A stretch of 64,000 bases of DNA from Allobosea lathyri (GTDB taxonomy: Bacteria; Pseudomonadota; Alphaproteobacteria; Rhizobiales; Beijerinckiaceae). The stretch is taken from positions 310,001-374,000 of the forward strand of contig NZ_FNUY01000003.1 in the NCBI RefSeq assembly GCF_900108245.1, given 5' to 3'. The notes under the pieces were generated by a model, which searched no databases, was not told the DNA's origin, and saw nothing but the letters and a program-made list of their open reading frames with translations. Both the position numbers and the translations under genes were made by a program. Within the stretch, counting starts at the first letter, position 1, and the number at the start of each line of letters is the position of its first letter. Below, piece by piece: positions 36,435-45,307 of the stretch.

Positions 36435-37463
36435 TTATCGCAGCTTGGCGAGGGCTGCGGCGATGTCGGCCTCGACGAGATCAGCGATGCTCCGGCGATA
36501 ATGGCTGTGGTCGAAGAACTGATTCGGGTCGTGCAGCTCCGGCCGGTCGACGCGCCAGTCGATCAGGGCCGAGCGCGGTCGCCGGTCCGCCAATTCGGCA
36601 AAGGCCTTGCGGCAGGCAGCGTTTGCGGCTGCGTCGGGGCTGCCGGGAACGGGCAAAGCGGTCGCGTAGACAGGCGGCCTCACCAGAATCAGTGCGGTCT
36701 CTGCCGGTGCGGTCTTCATCAGGGCTTCGAGCGCGGTTGCAGCGGGGAAGGGACCCGTGCTGTTGCCGCCGCCGCTGGGATTCAGCTGGTTTAGCCTGGC
36801 CCGCATTACGGGGTCCACGTCATGGCCCAGCCGGAGATAGTCAGGCTCATAGTTCCAATAGCCATCGGGAGGCGCACGCTCGGCTTTGCGCGACATCAGG
36901 AAACTGATCCGCCGCGGGATCTCCTCGAGGATATCGAACCGGAACAGACCGGCCACATAGTCAGCCGGGCTCCGGCTGAACAGCCAGAACGGAAAGGGCT
37001 TGTCGTTGGGCAAGGTCGGGTCGGGCGTGCACCAGTATTCGTCGATGCCGACCACGATCGCCTGCGCCGGCTCGCGCCGATGGCGCAGGAACCAGTCGAT
37101 GAGCGTCAAGATTTCCCTGGGCTTGGTCGCGGGTGCGATCAGCGACACGAAGGGAATGGCGGTCCTGGTCCGCAATTCCTCCGGCGAGATCAACTGGATA
37201 TGCGAGTTTCCGAAAATGGCGGCGCGAAAAGCAGGGTCGCGCCCCCGGCTCGCGGCCGCCGTGCGTGGGCCTTGCGGGCGCAAGCCGTCCTTGATGGCCA
37301 ATGGCGAGCGGCCGGTATCATAGGGATCGACCAGGAATGCGATAGCGAGCAGTGCCGCCGAAAACAGCGCTGCCGCGGCCAGGAAGGCACGCACGAAGCG
37401 GGTCCAGTCCGCCGCGGACCGGATCGCCCGGGCAGGCTCAGAACTGGAAGTAGATGAATTCAT
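36435..37463 (-). CDS. SGNH-like membrane-anchored protein partnered with an MBOAT acyltransferase
   Basis: The 342-residue protein has one N-terminal membrane helix. Its periplasmic domain carries SGNH-type motifs: FGNSHIQL near residue 83 and a C-terminal DHSHY (FFDHSHYRRSIADLVE). This layout is typical of AlgX/AlgJ/DltD-like partners that transfer acetyl groups from an MBOAT protein to a glycan. It overlaps the upstream AlgI-like gene by 26 bp, so the two are probably translated together. Substrate unknown. Confidence 0.7.
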   Translation of the reverse strand: MNSSTSSSEPARAIRSAADWTRFVRAFLAAAALFSAALLAIAFLVDPYDTGRSPLAIKDGLRPQGPRTAAASRGRDPAFRAAIFGNSHIQLISPEELRTRTAIPFVSLIAPATKPREILTLIDWFLRHRREPAQAIVVGIDEYWCTPDPTLPNDKPFPFWLFSRSPADYVAGLFRFDILEEIPRRISFLMSRKAERAPPDGYWNYEPDYLRLGHDVDPVMRARLNQLNPSGGGNSTGPFPAATALEALMKTAPAETALILVRPPVYATALPVPGSPDAAANAACRKAFAELADRRPRSALIDWRVDRPELHDPNQFFDHSHYRRSIADLVEADIAAALAKLR

Positions 37464-38811
37464 AATTCGCGTCGTCGCCGATTTTCAGCAGGATGATGAC
37501 GAACAGGATCGCCGCAAGCGCCGCCAGCCAGCGCGCCGGCGGCAGCTTGTGCACCAGCGCCCAGGCAGTGGGCCCGATGATGGCGAAGGCCGCGGCGGGT
37601 AGCAATGCACGCCATTTGAAGCCGGTTCCCACCGGAGCCAGCCCCAGCAATCCCTTGTAGATCGTTACCGCCGCCTCGAAGGACGACGCCCGGAAGAGGA
37701 CCCAGCACAGCGTCACGAACAGGAAGGTCAGGGCCCAGCCGAGCGGCGCGGGCATCGGCAGGCCCGCCCGGCGCCAGAGCAGGGCCGCGATCAGCGCCAG
37801 TCCATGTGCGATGCCCCAGGCGACATAGGTCAGCCCCGCGCCGTGCCAGAGGCCACCGAGCGCCATGGTGGCGAACAGCGCCCATACTTGCGTCGGCAGG
37901 CCGTGGCGCGAGCCGCCGAGCCAGATGTAGAGGTAATCGCGCAGGAAGCGCGACAGGGTCATGTGCCAGCGCCGCCAGAAATCCTGGATGCTGCGGCTGC
38001 GATAGGGCACGTCGAAATTCTGCGGCAGTACGATGCCGAACAGCAGCGCCAGTCCCAGCGCCATGTCGGTATAGCCGGAAAAGTCGAAATAGATCTGGAA
38101 GGTGAAGGCCAGCGTGCCCTGCCAGGCCTCGGCCATCGTCACGATCTTGCCCGCGGCGGCGGCGGCGAAAACCGGGTTGGCATATTCGGCGAGAGGGTCG
38201 CCCAGCAGCACCTTCTTCGTCAGGCCGGCGGTGAGCAGCAGCAATCCGCGTCCGATCCGCTCGGCCGCGTCCGACCTCAGATAAGGCCGCTCGTCGAACT
38301 GGTGCATGATCTCGCGCCAGCGCACGAGCGGACCGGCCAGCACCTGCGGGAAGAAGGCGATGTAGAGCGCGTAACGCACCAGATCGTAGCGCGGAGCCTC
38401 TCCGCGCCGCAGGTCGGTGAGATACATGACGTGGTGGAAGGTGAAGAAGGAGATGCCGAGTGGAAGCGCCAGATCCAGCTTCGGAGCGGGCAATCCGGGA
38501 ATCAATCCAGCGAGATCGGCGAAGAAGTTAAAGTACTTGAACAGCGCGAGGACGGCGAGGTTCAGCACGATCGCCAGCGTGATCAGGCCACCCGCCTTGG
38601 TCTTCTGGAAGGCTTCCGCGATGAGCCAGTTCAGCCCGATCGAGAAGGCCAGCAGCGGCAGAAAGCGCCAGTCCCAGTAGCCGTAAAAGGCGAAGGACAG
38701 CACCACCAGCACAGGCAGGCGCCATCGCGGCGCAAAACGTTCGGCAAGCCAATGCAGCCCGAGCGCGAGCGGCAGGAAGGCGAGCAGGAAGGCAAAGGAG
38801 TTGAACAGCAT
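37438..38811 (-). CDS. MBOAT family O-acyltransferase (AlgI-like)
   Basis: This multi-pass membrane protein of 457 residues belongs to the AlgI/DltB family, which moves acetyl groups across the membrane for O-acetylation of cell-surface polysaccharides. The family motifs are clear: LPLGISFFTFHHVMYLTDL, the conserved RSIQDFWRRWHMTLSRFLRDYLYIWLGGSR and the catalytic His in MALGGLWHGAGLTYVAWG. It is paired with the SGNH-like protein downstream. The target glycan is not in this window. Confidence 0.9.
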   Translation of the reverse strand: MLFNSFAFLLAFLPLALGLHWLAERFAPRWRLPVLVVLSFAFYGYWDWRFLPLLAFSIGLNWLIAEAFQKTKAGGLITLAIVLNLAVLALFKYFNFFADLAGLIPGLPAPKLDLALPLGISFFTFHHVMYLTDLRRGEAPRYDLVRYALYIAFFPQVLAGPLVRWREIMHQFDERPYLRSDAAERIGRGLLLLTAGLTKKVLLGDPLAEYANPVFAAAAAGKIVTMAEAWQGTLAFTFQIYFDFSGYTDMALGLALLFGIVLPQNFDVPYRSRSIQDFWRRWHMTLSRFLRDYLYIWLGGSRHGLPTQVWALFATMALGGLWHGAGLTYVAWGIAHGLALIAALLWRRAGLPMPAPLGWALTFLFVTLCWVLFRASSFEAAVTIYKGLLGLAPVGTGFKWRALLPAAAFAIIGPTAWALVHKLPPARWLAALAAILFVIILLKIGDDANYEFIYFQF

Positions 38812-38943
38812 CAGACGGGATGGGCTTTCAAGGCGAGGGCCGCCTTAACCGAATATCGGCCGGGAGTCATGTCGCGGCTGGCACTAGCGGCATGGGCAGG
38901 CCGTATCGACCGCCCAAAACATCGAAATCCGATGATCACCTCC

Positions 38944-38965
38944 GTCAATCAATCGATTGATTGAC
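38944..38965 (+). promoter_or_regulatory. Palindromic operator of the TetR-family repressor
   Basis: A perfect 22-bp palindrome (half-site GTCAATCAATC) lies 25 bp upstream of the repressor start and overlaps the -35 element. This is the expected position and size of a TetR-family operator. Autoregulation is inferred. Confidence 0.7.
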
Positions 38966-38985
38966 GTGGGCGGTCGTGCTATAAA
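38957..38985 (+). promoter_or_regulatory. Sigma-70-like promoter of the repressor-exporter operon
   Basis: TTGATT, a 17-bp spacer and TATAAA give a good vegetative promoter. The predicted start of transcription (about 38992) falls on the ATG at 38991, so the transcript may be leaderless. No ribosome-binding site precedes the ATG. Confidence 0.55.
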
Positions 38986-38990
38986 ACGTC

Positions 38991-39683
38991 ATGGCTCGAA
39001 CTCCAAATCTGAACGATGGCGAGCAGACGCGGCAGGCCCTGATCCGCGCAGGCCTCGATCTCTTCGGGCGTCATGGCTTCGATGCGAGCTCGATCCGGGA
39101 GATCGCCCAGGCGGCAGGCGTCAACAGTGCGGGCATCGCTTATCATTTCGGCGGCAAGGATGGGCTCAGGCGCGCCTGCGCGGCCTTCATCGTGGAGACG
39201 ATGCGTGCCCGGCTGCTCGGCGCCGAAATGCCTGCCGAACCTCCTTCCGAACCTCCTTCCGAACCTCCTGCCGAATTGCCGCCGGATTTAGCGCTGGAAA
39301 TCATCCTGCAGATCATCGACAGGGCGGTCGCCTTCGCTGCCAGAGCTCCGGAAAGCGAGATGATCGCTCGCTTCGTGGTGCGCGAGATGATGGAGCCGAC
39401 CCCGGCCTTCGAGCTGCTTTATGATGGCTTGGTGGGGCCCGTGCACGGCCGGGTCTGCCGGCTCTGGGGAGCCGCGACAGGGATGGAGCCGGAGGCGCGC
39501 GATACCAGGCTCGCCGTCTTCGCGATGATCGGGCAGGTGCTCTATTTCCGGCTGGCCCGGCCTGCCGTGATGCGCCGCATGGAGTGGGAGACGCTCGGCG
39601 AGGACGAAGCGCAGGCGATCTCGGCCACCATCCGCCGCGCCGTTCGCGCGACGGTCGTCGCGGCTCGCGGAGCACGCCCATGA
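38991..39683 (+). CDS. TetR-family repressor, CecR-like
   Basis: The 230-residue protein has a TetR helix-turn-helix (IREIAQAAGVNSAGIAYHFGGKDGL, near 34-58). It is followed by a proline-rich linker built from the 12-bp repeat encoding EPPS, and a C-terminal domain with MIARFVVREMMEPTPAFELLYDGLV as in CecR-type regulators. It heads an operon that parallels E. coli cecR-ybhGFSR (repressor, HlyD-like protein, ABC ATPase, ABC-2 permease). The stop overlaps the next start as ATGA. CecR identity is inferred from sequence pattern and context. Confidence 0.85.
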   Translation: MARTPNLNDGEQTRQALIRAGLDLFGRHGFDASSIREIAQAAGVNSAGIAYHFGGKDGLRRACAAFIVETMRARLLGAEMPAEPPSEPPSEPPAELPPDLALEIILQIIDRAVAFAARAPESEMIARFVVREMMEPTPAFELLYDGLVGPVHGRVCRLWGAATGMEPEARDTRLAVFAMIGQVLYFRLARPAVMRRMEWETLGEDEAQAISATIRRAVRATVVAARGARP

Positions 39684-40639
39684 TCCTCTCATTCCTCTGC
39701 TCGATCGGCTTTCTGGCCTCCAGCATCGCCTCCTGCGGCACGTTGCCGGTGCGCATCGTCGGCTATGTCGAGGGCGAGTATGTCCGTCTTGGGCCGATCG
39801 ACACAGCCCGGATCGAGGGCATCGAGGTCCGGCGCGGCGAGAGGGTGATTGCCGGCAAGGTTGTCGCGACGCTGCAATCCGACGATGCCGTGAACAGCGT
39901 CATGGAAAACGAGGCGCAGCTCGTGCAGGCGCAGGCGCAGCTGGCCAATCTCCGGCGCGGCAAGCGCCCCGAGGAGATCGCCGTGATCGAGGCGAACCTG
40001 GTCTCGGCCAAGTCGCAGGAGCGCGAGGCCGATCGCGCGCATGACCGTCGCCAGGATCTGTTCCGGCGCGGCGTCTCGACCCAGGCCGATCTCGACCAGG
40101 CCCAGACGGCGCGCGATGTAGCGGCCGCACGTGTGCGCGAGATCGCGGCCAATCTCGATGTCGCGCGGCTGCCGGCCCGGGAGGACGAGATCAAGGCGGC
40201 GGAGAATCGCGTCGCCCAGACCGATGCGGCCCTTGCCCAGGCGAAATGGCGTCTGTCGCAGCGGCGCCTGATCGCGCCGGCGCCAGGGCGGATCACCGAT
40301 GTCGTGCGCCGCGTCGGCGAGCTGGCCGGCCCGACCACGCCGGTCCTCACCTTGCTGCCCGACGGGGCGCTCAAGCTGATGGTCTATGTCCCGGAGATGC
40401 AGCTTGCCGCGACGACGGTCGGAACCCGGCTCGATGTCCGCTGCGATGGCTGCCCCGCCGGCCTGAGCGCCACCGTCACCTATGTCGCGCAGGAACCGGA
40501 GTTCACGCCGCCGGTGATCTATTCGGCCGAGACGCGGCAAAAGCTGGTCTATCTCATCGAGGCGCGGCCCGATGGCGACTCCTCGACCGCGCTTCAGCCT
40601 GGCCAGATCGTCGACGTCATGCTGCGGGGGCGCAAGTGA
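39680..40639 (+). CDS. HlyD-family periplasmic adaptor (YbhG-like)
   Basis: The 319-residue protein has an N-terminal signal with a possible lipobox (SIASC). A coiled-coil hairpin follows (VMENEAQLVQAQAQLANLRRG ... AENRVAQTDAALAQAKWRL), then the HlyD barrel (LIAPAPGRITDVVRRVGELAGPTTPVLTLLP). It should connect the inner-membrane ABC exporter to an outer-membrane channel. The ATG at 39680 overlaps the repressor stop, and its own stop overlaps the next start as GTGA. Confidence 0.88.
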   Translation: MILSFLCSIGFLASSIASCGTLPVRIVGYVEGEYVRLGPIDTARIEGIEVRRGERVIAGKVVATLQSDDAVNSVMENEAQLVQAQAQLANLRRGKRPEEIAVIEANLVSAKSQEREADRAHDRRQDLFRRGVSTQADLDQAQTARDVAAARVREIAANLDVARLPAREDEIKAAENRVAQTDAALAQAKWRLSQRRLIAPAPGRITDVVRRVGELAGPTTPVLTLLPDGALKLMVYVPEMQLAATTVGTRLDVRCDGCPAGLSATVTYVAQEPEFTPPVIYSAETRQKLVYLIEARPDGDSSTALQPGQIVDVMLRGRK

Positions 40640-41577
40640 ACACGTCCGAGAATGCGCTCGTGAACGCGATCGACGTCCGGGGACTGACCAAGCGTTTCGG
40701 CACGCGGACTGTCGTCGACAATGTCGATCTCAGCGTCGCACCGGGTGAAATCGTCGGCTTCCTCGGTCCCAACGGCTCGGGCAAGACCACGACGATCCGG
40801 CTGATCTGCGGCCTGCTGACGCCCGATGCCGGCGAGGGCACCGTGCTTGGGCTGGATGTGCGGACCCAGAGCGCCGCCATCAAACGTCAGGTCGGTTACA
40901 TGACGCAGCGCTTCTCGTTCTACGAGGACCTGACGATCGAGGAGAACCTGACCTTCGTCGCGCGGCTCTATGGCCTGAAGCCGCGAGCCGCCGCAGTCGC
41001 CCGAACGCTGGAGGGGCTTGGCCTCAGCTCGCGCAAGGACCAGCTTGCCGGCACTCTGTCGGGCGGCTGGAAGCAGCGGCTGGCGCTGGCAGCCTGCATC
41101 ATGCACGAGCCCAGGCTGCTGCTGCTTGACGAGCCGACGGCCGGCGTCGATCCGAAAGCGCGCCGCGAATTCTGGGACGAGATCCACCGTCTCGCTGGCG
41201 ACGGGCTGACCGTGCTGGTCTCGACGCATTACATGGACGAGGCCGAGCGCTGCCACCGCATCGGCTATATCGCCTATGGCCGCATGCTCGCGACGGGAAC
41301 GGTGGATGAGGTCGTAAGCGGCTCGGGTCTCGTCACCTTCGTCGTCCATGGCTCGCTCAAACCGGCTCAGATCCGGGAGATCGCCGCGGCCGATGGCGTC
41401 GAGCAGGTGGCGCCGTTCGGGACGACGCTCCATGTCGTCGGCACGGACCGGGAGAAACTCGAAGCCGCTCTTGCGCCTTTGGCGCAGCAGCCGGACATCA
41501 AGGTCGAGCCGGGCGAGACCAGCCTTGAAGACGTCTTCATCAAATTCATGACGGGCGCGCAGGACAGGGCGGCATGA
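40636..41577 (+). CDS. ABC exporter ATPase (YbhF-like)
   Basis: The 313-residue protein is one ABC domain. Walker A is GPNGSGKT (44-51), the signature is LSGGWKQR (141-148) and Walker B is LLLLDE (161-166). The H-loop is in VSTHYMDEAERC. A C-terminal LEDVFIKFMTG motif is typical of ABC-2 type drug exporters. It starts with GTG overlapping the HlyD stop. E. coli YbhF is a tandem of two ABC domains, whereas this protein has only one. Confidence 0.92.
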   Translation: MNTSENALVNAIDVRGLTKRFGTRTVVDNVDLSVAPGEIVGFLGPNGSGKTTTIRLICGLLTPDAGEGTVLGLDVRTQSAAIKRQVGYMTQRFSFYEDLTIEENLTFVARLYGLKPRAAAVARTLEGLGLSSRKDQLAGTLSGGWKQRLALAACIMHEPRLLLLDEPTAGVDPKARREFWDEIHRLAGDGLTVLVSTHYMDEAERCHRIGYIAYGRMLATGTVDEVVSGSGLVTFVVHGSLKPAQIREIAAADGVEQVAPFGTTLHVVGTDREKLEAALAPLAQQPDIKVEPGETSLEDVFIKFMTGAQDRAA

Positions 41578-42710
41578 ACGCGGCCCTGTCAGCGGGGCGG
41601 CTGGGTGCGATCCTCGCCAAGGAGTTCGTGCAGATGCGGCGCGACCGCATCACCTTCGCGATGATGCTGGTCGTGCCGATCGTCCAGCTGCTGCTGTTCG
41701 GCTTCGCGATCAACAACGATCCGAAGGGACTGCCGGCCGCGATCCTGGCGCTGGGGCAGGACCGCTACACCCGCGCCGTGGTCTCGGCGCTCGAGGTCTC
41801 CGGCTATTACCGCTTCGAGAGGCGGCCGGAGAGCGCGGCGGAGGCAGAGAGCCTGATGGCGCGCGGAGCAATCTCGTTCCTCGTGACGATTCCCAGCGAT
41901 TTCGGCACGCGTGTGGAACGTGCCGACGCACCGCGCATCCTGGTCGAGGCGGATGCGACCGATCCCGCGGCATCGAGCGGAGCGGTGGCCTCGCTCCAGA
42001 CCGTCGCCAACCGGGCTCTGCTGCGCGCGCAGGGGCTTCAGGCGGCGACCAAAGAACAAGACGAAGGTTCTCTCTCCTTCGTCGTGCACCGCCGCTACAA
42101 TCCCGAGGGCATTACCCAATACAATATCGTGCCCGGCCTGCTCGGCGTGATCCTGCAGATGACCATGGTGATGATGACCGCGATGGCGCTGACCCGCGAG
42201 ATCGAGCGCGGCACGATGGAGAACCTGCTGGCCATGCCGGCGACGGCGAGCGAGATCATGCTCGGCAAGGTTCTGCCCTATCTCGCGGTGGGCTGCGTGC
42301 AGGTCGCGGTGGTCCTCAGCGCCGCGAAGCTGCTCTTCGGCGTGCCTTTTCTCGGCGGGCTGGCGCTGCTGCTCGGTTCGGTGCTGATCTTCGTGCTGGC
42401 GCTGGTCCTGCTCGGCTACACTATTTCGACGGTGGCACGCACGCAGCTCCAGGCGATGCAACTGACCTTCTTCTTCTTCCTGCCGTCGCTGCTGTTGTCT
42501 GGCTTTATGTTCCCCTTCGCCGGCATGCCCGGATGGGCGCAAAGCCTGGGCGAACTCTTCCCCCTGACGCATTTCCTGCGCGTTATCCGCGCGATCATGC
42601 TGAAAGGCGCGGGGCTCGACGATGTCGGCCGGGAGGTGTTTTACCTCGCCGTCTTCGTTCCGGCCTATGCCGGGCTCGCGTTGATGCGCTTCAGGAGCAC
42701 GCTGGATTGA
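41574..42710 (+). CDS. ABC-2 type permease (YbhS-like)
   Basis: The 378-residue membrane protein has the ABC-2 layout: one N-terminal helix (FAMMLVVPIVQLLLFGFAI), a large external loop, then about five C-terminal helices. These include MTMVMMTAMALTREIERGTMENLLAMPATASEIMLGKVLPYLAV, the conserved coupling region of this family. It overlaps the ATPase stop (ATGA) and is the last gene of the operon. E. coli has two permeases (YbhS and YbhR), and here only one is present, so it probably works as a homodimer. Confidence 0.92.
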   Translation: MNAALSAGRLGAILAKEFVQMRRDRITFAMMLVVPIVQLLLFGFAINNDPKGLPAAILALGQDRYTRAVVSALEVSGYYRFERRPESAAEAESLMARGAISFLVTIPSDFGTRVERADAPRILVEADATDPAASSGAVASLQTVANRALLRAQGLQAATKEQDEGSLSFVVHRRYNPEGITQYNIVPGLLGVILQMTMVMMTAMALTREIERGTMENLLAMPATASEIMLGKVLPYLAVGCVQVAVVLSAAKLLFGVPFLGGLALLLGSVLIFVLALVLLGYTISTVARTQLQAMQLTFFFFLPSLLLSGFMFPFAGMPGWAQSLGELFPLTHFLRVIRAIMLKGAGLDDVGREVFYLAVFVPAYAGLALMRFRSTLD

Positions 42711-42724
42711 GCGGGTTTTTAGGC

Positions 42725-42832
42725 CGTCATTCTCGGGCGGAGCGAAGCGCAGACCCGAGAATCTCCTGACGAGAAGGCGCGGGCTCGCCGCTCATTCGGC
42801 CGGAGATGCTCAGGCCGAGCCCGAGCATGACG
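42725..42832. repeat. Palindromic interspersed repeat (family C)
   Basis: Nested inverted repeats (CTCGGGCGGAGC/GACCCGAG and GAGATGCTCAGGC/GCCCGAGCATGACG) fill the gap between the exporter operon and pccB. The outer ends CGTCAT/ATGACG match those of the other palindromic repeats in this window. It may also act as a terminator for both convergent units. Confidence 0.55.
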
Positions 42833-42843
42833 TGCCCGTGAGG

Positions 42844-44373
42844 TCACAATGGAATGTTGTCGTGCTTGCGCCAGGGGCGTTCGACATTCTTGGTCCGGAG
42901 CATCGCCAGCGCGCGCGCGATCCGGCGCCGTGTCGAATGCGGCATGATGACTTCGTCGATATAGCCGCGCTCGGCAGCAACGAAGGGCGACATGAAACGG
43001 TCTTCGTATTCTTTCGTCTGCCGCGCGATGGTCTCCGCATCGCCGCCGCGGAAGATGATCTCGACCGCGCCCTTGGCGCCCATCACCGCGATCTGCGCGG
43101 TCGGCCAGGCATAGTTCACGTCCGCGCCGATATGTTTTGAGGCCATCACGTCATAGGCGCCGCCAAAGGCCTTGCGTGTAATGACGGTGACCAGCGGCAC
43201 GGTGCACTCGCTATAGGCGAAGAGCAGCTTGGCGCCGTGCTTGATCAGGCCGCCATATTCCTGCGCCGTACCCGGCAGGAAACCGGGGACGTCGACCAGC
43301 GTCACGATCGGGATCTCGAAGGCGTCGCAATAGCGCACGAAGCGGGCGGCTTTCCGCGAGGCATCGGAATCAAGCACGCCGGCCAGCACCATCGGCTGGT
43401 TGGCGACGACGCCGACAGTGCGGCCCTCGATGCGGCCGAAGCCCGTGACGATATTGCCGGCATAGGCAGCTTGAATCTCGAAGAAATCGCCCTCGTCGAG
43501 CGTCTTCAGGATCAGCTCCTTGATGTCGTAGGGCTTGTTCGGGTTGTCCGGGACCAGCGTGTCCAAGCTCATGTCGACACGATCGGGCACATCGAATGAC
43601 GGCCATTCCGGCACGCCGACCGTGTTGTTGGCGGGCAGGAAGTCGATCAGCCGGCGCACCTGCAGGAGTGCCTCGACATCATTCTCGAAGGAGCCGTCCG
43701 CCACCGAGGACTTGCTCGTATGCACCTTGGCGCCGCCGAGCTCCTCGGAGGTCACGGTCTCGTTGGTGACGGTCTTCACCACTTCGGGGCCGGTCACGAA
43801 CATGTAGCTGGTGTCGCGGACCATGAAGATGAAATCGGTCATGGCCGGCGAGTAGACGTCGCCGCCGGCGCAGGGGCCCATGATCACGGAGATCTGCGGA
43901 ATCACGCCGGAAGCCGCGACATTGCGCTTGAAGACCTCGCCATAGCCGCCGAGCGCCGCGACGCCCTCCTGGATGCGGGCTCCGCCGGCATCGAACAGGC
44001 CGACGATGGGCGCGCGCATCTTCAGCGCCATGTCCTGGATCTTCGTGATCTTCTGGGCATGGGTTTCGGACAGCGAACCGCCGAATACCGTGAAATCCTT
44101 GGAGAAGACGAAGACGGTGCGGCCATTGACCGTGCCCCAGCCGGTAACGACGCCGTCGCCGGGGATCTTGTCGGCCTTGTCCATGCCGAAATCGACGCAG
44201 CGATGCTGCACGAACATGTCGAACTCCTCGAAGGAGTCGCGGTCTAGCAGCAGTTCGATCCGCTCGCGCGCGGAGAGCTTGCCGCGCTTGTGCTGGGCCG
44301 CGATGCGCCGCTCGCCGCCGCCCTGGCGCGCGCCCTCGCGACGATCTTCGAGCTGTTCGAGAATATCTTTCAT
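42844..44373 (-). CDS. pccB: Propionyl-CoA / acyl-CoA carboxylase beta subunit
   Basis: This is the carboxyltransferase subunit that moves CO2 from biotin to propionyl-CoA. The 509-residue protein begins [20 protein letters not shown] and contains the carboxyltransferase motifs [36 protein letters not shown] and [30 protein letters not shown]. The start at 44373 fits the family; upstream in-frame residues do not. The biotin-carrying alpha subunit is not in the window. Confidence 0.93.
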   Translation of the reverse strand: MKDILEQLEDRREGARQGGGERRIAAQHKRGKLSARERIELLLDRDSFEEFDMFVQHRCVDFGMDKADKIPGDGVVTGWGTVNGRTVFVFSKDFTVFGGSLSETHAQKITKIQDMALKMRAPIVGLFDAGGARIQEGVAALGGYGEVFKRNVAASGVIPQISVIMGPCAGGDVYSPAMTDFIFMVRDTSYMFVTGPEVVKTVTNETVTSEELGGAKVHTSKSSVADGSFENDVEALLQVRRLIDFLPANNTVGVPEWPSFDVPDRVDMSLDTLVPDNPNKPYDIKELILKTLDEGDFFEIQAAYAGNIVTGFGRIEGRTVGVVANQPMVLAGVLDSDASRKAARFVRYCDAFEIPIVTLVDVPGFLPGTAQEYGGLIKHGAKLLFAYSECTVPLVTVITRKAFGGAYDVMASKHIGADVNYAWPTAQIAVMGAKGAVEIIFRGGDAETIARQTKEYEDRFMSPFVAAERGYIDEVIMPHSTRRRIARALAMLRTKNVERPWRKHDNIPL

Positions 44374-44464
44374 GGCGGGCGCCCCGGAGCCGACGAAATG
44401 TCTCTGCATCCCGGATTAAGCGGCGCGGCCGCTCAAGTCCACCGGCCGGTCGTTCAGCTTTTGG

Positions 44465-45253
44465 CTAACCGTGTTTCAACAACAGCACGGCGGCATCGAA
44501 TTCGCCGCGCCGGATGACGCGCCGCTCGGCTGCTTCCTCGTCCTGGCCCCAGATGCCGATCTGGTAGTCCTCGTCGAGATGCGCCGCGTTCCAGGCTGCG
44601 TCCGCATCGAGATGGCCATCGGCAAGCGCCAGCATCACCAGTGCCGAGCCCGTCAGGGTCATGACATTATGCGCGCCGGCGAGCGCCAGCGGCGCCGGGA
44701 TCGCGTCGACATGGCCGGCGAAAGCCTCCAGCGTGCCCGCAGGCTGCTCGGCGAAGATGACGCCCTGCGTGAGGGTGAAGCGCGCGCCGATCAGCGTCTC
44801 GACATGCTGGCGGATCGGCTCCCAGACCTCTTCCTGGCGCGCGACCAGCGCCTCGGGCTCGGACGCGCGGTAACAGAGCGCATCACTGCCGGCATAGCGC
44901 ACGATTTCGGCCCGCACCGCCAGGTGCTGGTCGGCGACCCCGTCGAGAGCCGAATTGACCAGCCGGGTGAGGGGCATGTGCGCGGGATCGACGCGCTCGG
45001 CCTGGGCCTGCCATTCGGCTGCCAGCGCCTCGGCGACGGGACGCGAGCCGACCGCGAGCGGATTGCGGGCGGGCGTGCGCGCCGTCTTGCCGTCGAGCGC
45101 GACATGGAAAAGCCCGTCGCGCTCGAGAACGGTGGCGGTTTCGTAGAAGCGCTTGGGCAGCTTGTTGCGCATCGCCGATTGTGCGGCGGCGACTGGATCG
45201 GGCTGGCTTGCGCCGGGCGCGCCGAAGCGGGCGAGGAATGCATCGGTGGACAT
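44465..45253 (-). CDS. ATP12-family F1-ATPase assembly chaperone
   Basis: ATP12 proteins assist assembly of the F1 alpha subunit. The 262-residue protein has the family pattern KRFYETATVLERDGLFHVALDGKTARTPARNPL, then AEWQAQAERVDPAHMPLTRLVNSALD, and the C-terminal HLDEDYQIGIWGQDEEAAERRVIRRGEFDAAVLLL. It starts MSTDAFLARFG at 45253. It is downstream of the chemoreceptor gene on the same strand. Confidence 0.88.
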   Translation of the reverse strand: MSTDAFLARFGAPGASQPDPVAAAQSAMRNKLPKRFYETATVLERDGLFHVALDGKTARTPARNPLAVGSRPVAEALAAEWQAQAERVDPAHMPLTRLVNSALDGVADQHLAVRAEIVRYAGSDALCYRASEPEALVARQEEVWEPIRQHVETLIGARFTLTQGVIFAEQPAGTLEAFAGHVDAIPAPLALAGAHNVMTLTGSALVMLALADGHLDADAAWNAAHLDEDYQIGIWGQDEEAAERRVIRRGEFDAAVLLLKHG

Positions 45254-45307
45254 GGCACGCCAATAGCGCATTTCCGCTCATGCGGAAATCGGCCTTCGCG
45301 TCGCGCC

